This document shows positions 59,805 to 64,000 of a DNA stretch of 64,000 bases, one piece after another. Both the position numbers and the translations under genes were made by a program. The stretch comes from Arthrobacter sp. fls2-241-R2A-200 (GTDB lineage: Bacteria > Actinomycetota > Actinomycetes > Actinomycetales > Micrococcaceae). Under the pieces are notes generated by a model that did no database searches, had not been told where the DNA came from, and saw nothing but the letters and a program-made list of their open reading frames with translations. The stretch is taken from NCBI RefSeq assembly GCF_030209745.1, contig NZ_JARVRJ010000014.1, positions 111,568 to 175,567 on the forward strand. Direction: 5' to 3'. Position 1 is the first letter of the stretch. Each line of letters begins with the position of its first letter.

Positions 59805-62033
59805 ATGCACGACGCTGATTTGGTCCACGAGCAGGAATATGTGGCCGGGCTGTATGCCCGGCTCGATGAGCTGCGTGAAGAAAAGCGTGCCCAGCTGGCG
59901 CAGGTACGCAGGGCCGGTGCTGTGGGAACCATGCAGAATGTGTCCGAACGTGACGCTTTCGCGGCCCTGTACGAGGACCGCCTTGCCCAGCTCGACGCCG
60001 TCGATGACCGGCTGGTGTTCGGCCGTCTGGACCTCGATTCCGGTGAGGAGCAGTACATCGGCCGCATTGGCTTGACCACGGCTGACCTCCAGCGGCTCAT
60101 GGTTGACTGGCGGGCGCCCGAAGCCGGGCACTTTTACCAGGCGACTGCCTTCGACCGGCAAGGTGTCCGCCGTCGTCGTCACCTGATCCTCCAAGGACGT
60201 GAGGTCAAAGCCATCGAGGACGATGTCCTGGACGCTGGCTTGTTGGCCGATAACGAGTCACTCCAAGGAGAGGGCGCGCTGCTTGCTGCCCTTAACTCCA
60301 AGCGCACGGGCCGCATGTCCGACATCGTGGGCACCATCCAGTCCGAGCAGGACCGGATCATCCGTTCCTCCATCTCCGGCGCCCTGGTGGTCCAAGGCGG
60401 TCCCGGTACGGGAAAGACCGCCGTCGCACTGCACCGGGCAGCCTACCTGCTGTACACCCACCGGGACCGGCTCAAGAGCGCCGGCGTCCTCTTGGTGGGG
60501 CCGTCGTCCTCCTTCATGCACTACATCGAACGCGTCCTTCCATCGCTCGGCGAGACCGGCGTGGTTATGGCGAGCCTCGGCCGCCTCATGCCCGGAATCC
60601 ATGCCGTGCCGGAGGAGGACAGCAACGTAGCGGCCCTGAAGGGCAAGCTCGACATGGCCAAGGTGGTGGCCAACGCCGTCGCCAACCGCCAACGGACCCC
60701 TGCCCAGGACCTGGTCCTCGAAGTTGACTCGCGCAAGCTGACCCTTTCTGTCAGGCAGGTACGCCGTGCCCGAGAAAAGGCGCGGGCCACCGGCAAACCC
60801 CACAATGAGGCGCGCTTGACGTTCGTGAAGATCCTCCTGCGTGAGCTCACAGAGCAGTTGACCGATCTGGTGGAGGAGTCGAATATCGGCAACAATGCCG
60901 ATCGCGCCTACCTGGCAGAGGACGTCCGGTCCGCCCGGGATGTTCGCATTGCACTGAACCTTTGCTGGATGCCGATGACACCGGAGAAGCTGATTTCCGA
61001 GCTCTTCAGCAAGCCCGCCATCCTCGAGGCCTGCACGCCACACCTGACGCCGGAGCAACGCGCCTTGCTGCAGCGTCCTGCCGACGCGCCGTGGACAGAG
61101 GCGGATGTGCCGTTGCTGGACGAGGCTGCCGAGTTGCTCGGTGAACTCGATCCGGCCGCAGGCAGGGGATTGGCCCAGCAGGAAGCCGACCGTGCCCGGG
61201 ATCTCGCCAACGCCAAGCAGACCTTGGCCAACATGGAATCGATGGGCGTCGACGTCCTGGTCACGGCCGAAGAACTCGCAGACCAGAATCAGGAACGCGA
61301 AACCCGTCTGACCGCGGCCGAAAGAGCCACCAGCGATCGCTCGTGGGCTTTTGGCCACATTATTGTTGACGAGGCCCAGGAACTTTCGCCCATGCAGTGG
61401 CGCCTCTTGGTCCGTCGTTGCCCGCTGAAGTCCTTCACGATCGTGGGGGATATCGCGCAGACCAGTGCAGCGGCCGGTGCCAATTCGTGGAAGAGCGCCC
61501 TGGCGCCGTCGTTCGGTGGCCGGTGGTCGTTGGAAGAACTAACGGTGAACTACCGCACGCCGTCGCAAATCGCCGAGGCGGCGGTCCGCATGGCCAACCG
61601 CGCGGGTTTGGTGGTCTCGGCCCCCAAGGCTGTTCGGGAAGGCAAATGGTCGCCAATCGTGGACCGTGTCGACGCGGATGGGATCGTGCCGCGCCTCCTT
61701 GAGGTCCTGCCCGAGGAAATCACAGCGCTCGACGGCGGATTGCTCGCCGTGATTGCCGACGGACCGCTGCTGCCGCAGGCCGCCGCCGCGCTCCGGAAGG
61801 TGTACGGACGGCGTGTCGGTGGTGGTGCAGGCAGTTACGAGCAGGACATCGTGGTGATGAGTCCCAAGGAAGCCAAGGGCCTCGAGTTCGACGGCGTGGT
61901 GGTTTTGGAGCCTGCAGCCATGCTGAATCACGAGCACGGAAAGGTGGGCGACCTTTACGTTGCCATGACGCGGGCCACGCAACGTCTTCGCCTCATCGCC
62001 GCCGCCCCGCTTCCTGCCGGCATCGAACGCTAG
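59805..62033 (+). CDS. HelD-like RNA polymerase-recycling ATPase
   Basis: A 742-residue superfamily 1 (UvrD-like) protein. Residues 1-75 form a helical, acidic-basic arm ('EQEYVAGLYARLDELREEKRAQLAQVRR') of the kind HelD inserts into RNA polymerase. Walker A is VVQGGPGTGKTAVALHRAAYLLY (about residues 192-214), Walker B is HIIVDEAQELSPMQW, and the C-terminal helicase motifs include EAKGLEFDGVVV and YVAMTRATQRL. In actinobacteria HelD dislodges stalled RNA polymerase, and HelR protects against rifampicin. tyrS follows. Confidence 0.9.
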   Translation: MHDADLVHEQEYVAGLYARLDELREEKRAQLAQVRRAGAVGTMQNVSERDAFAALYEDRLAQLDAVDDRLVFGRLDLDSGEEQYIGRIGLTTADLQRLMVDWRAPEAGHFYQATAFDRQGVRRRRHLILQGREVKAIEDDVLDAGLLADNESLQGEGALLAALNSKRTGRMSDIVGTIQSEQDRIIRSSISGALVVQGGPGTGKTAVALHRAAYLLYTHRDRLKSAGVLLVGPSSSFMHYIERVLPSLGETGVVMASLGRLMPGIHAVPEEDSNVAALKGKLDMAKVVANAVANRQRTPAQDLVLEVDSRKLTLSVRQVRRAREKARATGKPHNEARLTFVKILLRELTEQLTDLVEESNIGNNADRAYLAEDVRSARDVRIALNLCWMPMTPEKLISELFSKPAILEACTPHLTPEQRALLQRPADAPWTEADVPLLDEAAELLGELDPAAGRGLAQQEADRARDLANAKQTLANMESMGVDVLVTAEELADQNQERETRLTAAERATSDRSWAFGHIIVDEAQELSPMQWRLLVRRCPLKSFTIVGDIAQTSAAAGANSWKSALAPSFGGRWSLEELTVNYRTPSQIAEAAVRMANRAGLVVSAPKAVREGKWSPIVDRVDADGIVPRLLEVLPEEITALDGGLLAVIADGPLLPQAAAALRKVYGRRVGGGAGSYEQDIVVMSPKEAKGLEFDGVVVLEPAAMLNHEHGKVGDLYVAMTRATQRLRLIAAAPLPAGIER

Positions 62034-62055
62034 GAAAATGGCGCGTCAATCCTGC

Positions 62056-62061
62056 TAACTT
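62056..62061 (+). promoter_or_regulatory. -10 element of tyrS, leaderless type
   Basis: TAACTT is 7 bp before the GTG start. A leaderless transcript leaves no room for a T-box. Confidence 0.5.
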
Positions 62062-62068
62062 AGATCTC

Positions 62069-63379
62069 GTGCCACACGTAAACAACATTGAGTCCCAACA
62101 CAACGATCCCGCTTTTGCCAACATCTGGCAGGAGCTTAAATGGCGGGGTCTTGTGCACGTTTCCACGGACGAAACGGAACTGGAAAAGCTTCTCGCCGGG
62201 GACCCGATCACCTATTACTGTGGCTTCGACCCCACCGCGCCTTCGCTGCATTTAGGCAACTTGGTGCAGTTGCTTTTGATGCGCCGCCTGCAACTTGCCG
62301 GCCACAAGCCACTCGGCTTGGTGGGCGGCTCTACCGGACTCATCGGGGATCCGCGTCCGACGGCGGAACGCACCTTGAACACCAAAGACACCGTGGCGGA
62401 GTGGGTCGGTTACCTTCAGGGGCAGGTACGCCGCTTCCTGAGTTTCGACGGCGAGAACCCGGCCCGGATGGTCAACAACCTCGACTGGACCGCGCCACTG
62501 AGCGCCATCGATTTCCTCCGTGAAATCGGGAAGCATTTCCGCGTGGGCACCATGCTCCGCAAGGATGCAGTGGCCTCCCGCCTGAACTCGGACGAGGGCA
62601 TCAGCTACACCGAATTCAGCTACCAGATTCTGCAGGGAATGGACTACCTCCAGCTTTTCCGCGACTATGGCTGCGCCCTGCAGACGGGCGGCTCGGACCA
62701 GTGGGGCAATCTCACCAGTGGCACGGAGCTCATTCGCAAGGTCGAAGGCAAGAGCGTGCATGCCCTGGGCACGCCCCTCATCACCAACTCGGACGGCACC
62801 AAGTTCGGCAAGAGCGAAGGCAACGCCATCTGGCTTGATCCGGACATGTGCAGCCCCTACGCGTTCTACCAGTTCTGGCTCAACACCGCCGATGCCGATG
62901 TGGTGGATCGCCTTAAGGTGTTCACGTTCCTTTCACGGGCTGAGATCGAGGAACTCGGACAGGCGGTGGCTGAACGCCCGTTTGCCCGCGAGGGCCAGAA
63001 GAAGCTTGCCTTCGAGGTCACCTCGCTCGTGCATGGAGTCGACGCGACCGAGAAAGTCATCGCCGCTTCCGCGGCGCTGTTCGGCAACGGAGACCTGACT
63101 GTGCTGGACGAGCAGACCTTGGAGGCAGCCACTGCAGAACTTCCTTCGGCGAAGGTCGGCGCTGACGGCCTGGGGATCATCGATCTCTTGGTCGCCTCGG
63201 GACTGTCGGACAGTAAATCTGCAGCCCGCCGTACCGTCGGCGAGGGCGGTGCCTACGTGAACAACACCAAGGTGTCCGATCCCGATGCCGTCGTTGCGCA
63301 GGATGACTTGCTTCACGGCCGGTACCTGCTCCTTCGCCGTGGCAAGAAGAACCTCGCCACGATCGAAGTGTCGGCCTAG
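62069..63379 (+). CDS. tyrS: Tyrosine-tRNA ligase
   Basis: Class I synthetase charging tRNA-Tyr. The 436-residue protein has the HIGH-like PTAPSLHLGN (about residues 51-60), the KMSKS-like KFGKSEGNAIWL (about 250-261) and a C-terminal S4 RNA-binding domain (DLLVASGLSDSKSAARRTVGEGGAYVNN). The GTG start is supported by the -10. It is the last protein gene before the rRNA operon. Confidence 0.97.
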   Translation: MPHVNNIESQHNDPAFANIWQELKWRGLVHVSTDETELEKLLAGDPITYYCGFDPTAPSLHLGNLVQLLLMRRLQLAGHKPLGLVGGSTGLIGDPRPTAERTLNTKDTVAEWVGYLQGQVRRFLSFDGENPARMVNNLDWTAPLSAIDFLREIGKHFRVGTMLRKDAVASRLNSDEGISYTEFSYQILQGMDYLQLFRDYGCALQTGGSDQWGNLTSGTELIRKVEGKSVHALGTPLITNSDGTKFGKSEGNAIWLDPDMCSPYAFYQFWLNTADADVVDRLKVFTFLSRAEIEELGQAVAERPFAREGQKKLAFEVTSLVHGVDATEKVIAASAALFGNGDLTVLDEQTLEAATAELPSAKVGADGLGIIDLLVASGLSDSKSAARRTVGEGGAYVNNTKVSDPDAVVAQDDLLHGRYLLLRRGKKNLATIEVSA

Positions 63380-63421
63380 AGTCCTAACACGGAGAAGTCC
63401 CTGCACGAAGAAAGCCCTGCA

Positions 63422-63462
63422 CGGAGAGGGCCGGCAACCGTTACGGTTGCCGGTCCTCTCCG
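63422..63462 (+). terminator. Terminator of tyrS
   Basis: Arms of 19 bp (63422-63440 and 63444-63462) with one G-U pair and a 3-nt (or 5-nt) loop, followed by CCTTTAA. One of the strongest hairpins in the window. Confidence 0.85.
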
Positions 63463-63713
63463 CCTTTAAACCGGCGTTTCCGCCATAACGTCCCGCGTGG
63501 TTTGGCCCGGTTCGACGACGGTGCGGGGCCGGATTTGTGCCGAGGTCATGGAGCGTGTAATGTCTTCTGAGTCGCCGCGAGTGAGGCAGCCTAGGGCTGG
63601 TAACTGCGGGGGCCGACCCCCTTCAATATGAGCCTGAAATTGGCGCGCTTGCCAGTGCGCCGGCGACGGGTTCGGGGCTGGTTATATGGGCTGGGAATCG
63701 CGGAAACGCTGAT

Positions 63714-63742
63714 TTGCCAAGGCCAGGTTGATCAGGTAAGTT
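63714..63742 (+). promoter_or_regulatory. Candidate rRNA operon promoter
   Basis: TTGCCA (63714-63719), 17 bp, TAAGTT (63737-63742): a sigma-70-type promoter with ideal spacing. Transcription would start near 63749, giving a leader of about 245 nt before 16S. Confidence 0.5.
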
Positions 63743-63803
63743 TGAAAAGTTGCTCCGGAGCGATCCTGGACCCTGTGGGGTGTGGGTGGTGCCGGTTAGT
63801 GTC

Positions 63804-63830
63804 TGTTGTTTGAGAACTCAATAGTGTGCC
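63804..63830 (+). promoter_or_regulatory. rRNA antitermination sequence (boxA-like)
   Basis: The stretch TGTTGTTTGAGAACTCAATA, continuing GTGTGCC, is the conserved actinobacterial rRNA leader signal for Nus-factor antitermination and processing. Confidence 0.8.
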
Positions 63831-63992
63831 AAGTTTGTTGATGCCGATTGTTTTTTGATTGGTTGAAATTATGGCTGGGCCCTGCGCACGTCTGTGTGTG
63901 GTGGTCTGGTTTTCAGCTGGTTTCGAATTTTGTGCAGCCGTGTTTGCCGTTATTTCCGGTGGGTGTGGTTGTGTCTGTTTGATTTTTTGTTT

Positions 63993-64000
63993 TCAACGGA
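63993..64000 (+). rRNA. 5' edge of 16S rRNA gene (partial)
   Basis: The window ends in TTTTCAACGGA, which in this group directly precedes or overlaps the 16S start (the universal GAGTTTGATCC would begin at the next base). About 8 nt of mature 16S may lie inside the window. Assignment rests on the leader and this edge only. Confidence 0.5.

Larger units (their letters stand above)
63463..63992 (+). other. Upstream region and leader of an rRNA operon
   Basis: About 530 bp with no convincing protein gene; the 61-codon frame at 63628-63813 overlaps the promoter and lacks family signal. The second half is GT-rich on this strand and contains the antitermination block. The GT-rich tracts before the end (63860-63990) would pair with sequence after 16S to form the RNase III processing stem, which lies outside the window. 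Confidence 0.65.

Noticed and set aside
62034..62068. T-box riboswitch before tyrS
   Set aside because: The 35-bp gap and leaderless -10 leave no room for one.
63628..63813. 61-codon frame in the rRNA upstream region
   Set aside because: It runs through the putative rRNA promoter and antitermination signal and has no family similarity.

Overview
The window is about 64 kb of a high-GC actinobacterial chromosome, most likely an Arthrobacter or Paenarthrobacter-type member of the Micrococcaceae. This is inferred from protein similarity, the mycothiol-type enzyme family, the ClgR/RecX/DUF3046/DUF1844 neighbourhoods, actinobacterial SOS boxes and the rRNA leader. It is almost entirely core genome: no insertion sequences, prophage, CRISPR array or tRNA genes were seen. 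GTG starts and 1-8 bp stop/start overlaps are common. At least fourteen genes have a TANNNT hexamer 6-7 bp before the start codon, the signature of leaderless mRNAs.

Layout. 0.08-4.5 kb: dapB, a membrane/TPR protein, an SOS-box gene with a DUF222-like segment, dapA and ribonuclease J. 4.6-9.9 kb: ftsK, pgsA, cinA-type amidase, clgR and a MarR regulator. 9.9-15.5 kb: DUF3046, recA, recX, miaB, miaA and dapF. 15.5-21.8 kb: a methyltransferase, hflX, a DinG-like helicase, lexA and a divergent LysM membrane protein. 21.9-26.3 kb: hisC-hisB-hisH, an unannotated 52-codon membrane gene, priA and an SseB-like gene. 26.4-34.5 kb: two MFS transporters, DUF1844, infC-rpmI-rplT, a SpoU methyltransferase, a cation-diffusion transporter and a MutT. 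34.6-39.5 kb: an SOS-box radical SAM gene of the Rv2578c family, then pheST behind a possible Phe leader peptide. 39.6-47.9 kb: a phosphopantetheinyl transferase, an M1 peptidase, a Pls-type membrane NRPS, a quinone reductase and a desaturase. 47.9-56.7 kb: the complete arginine operon argCJBDFRGH. 56.7-63.4 kb: a mycothiol-type enzyme, an Ada-AlkA fusion divergent from an Mpg glycosylase, HelD and tyrS. 63.4-64 kb: the promoter and leader of an rRNA operon whose 16S gene begins at the window edge.

How the genes work together. DNA-damage response is a recurring theme. LexA-type boxes precede recA, lexA/LysM, the DUF222-like gene and the radical SAM gene. recA also has a second, PafBC-type (RecA-NDp) promoter. 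Alkylation repair (Ada-AlkA, Mpg), nucleotide sanitation (MutT), a DinG helicase and HelD lie nearby. Biosynthetic themes are lysine/diaminopimelate (dapA, dapB, dapF), histidine/tryptophan (hisC, hisB, hisH, priA) and a complete ornithine-to-arginine operon with its own repressor.

The least ordinary items are the Pls-like NRPS with its M1 peptidase and nearby PPTase, ribosomal protein L20 with a C-terminal add-on domain, IF3 with an AUU start and a tail of about 200 residues, the possible pheST leader peptide, and the SOS-controlled small genes. Everything here was read by eye. Family names rest on motif recognition, not on database searches.
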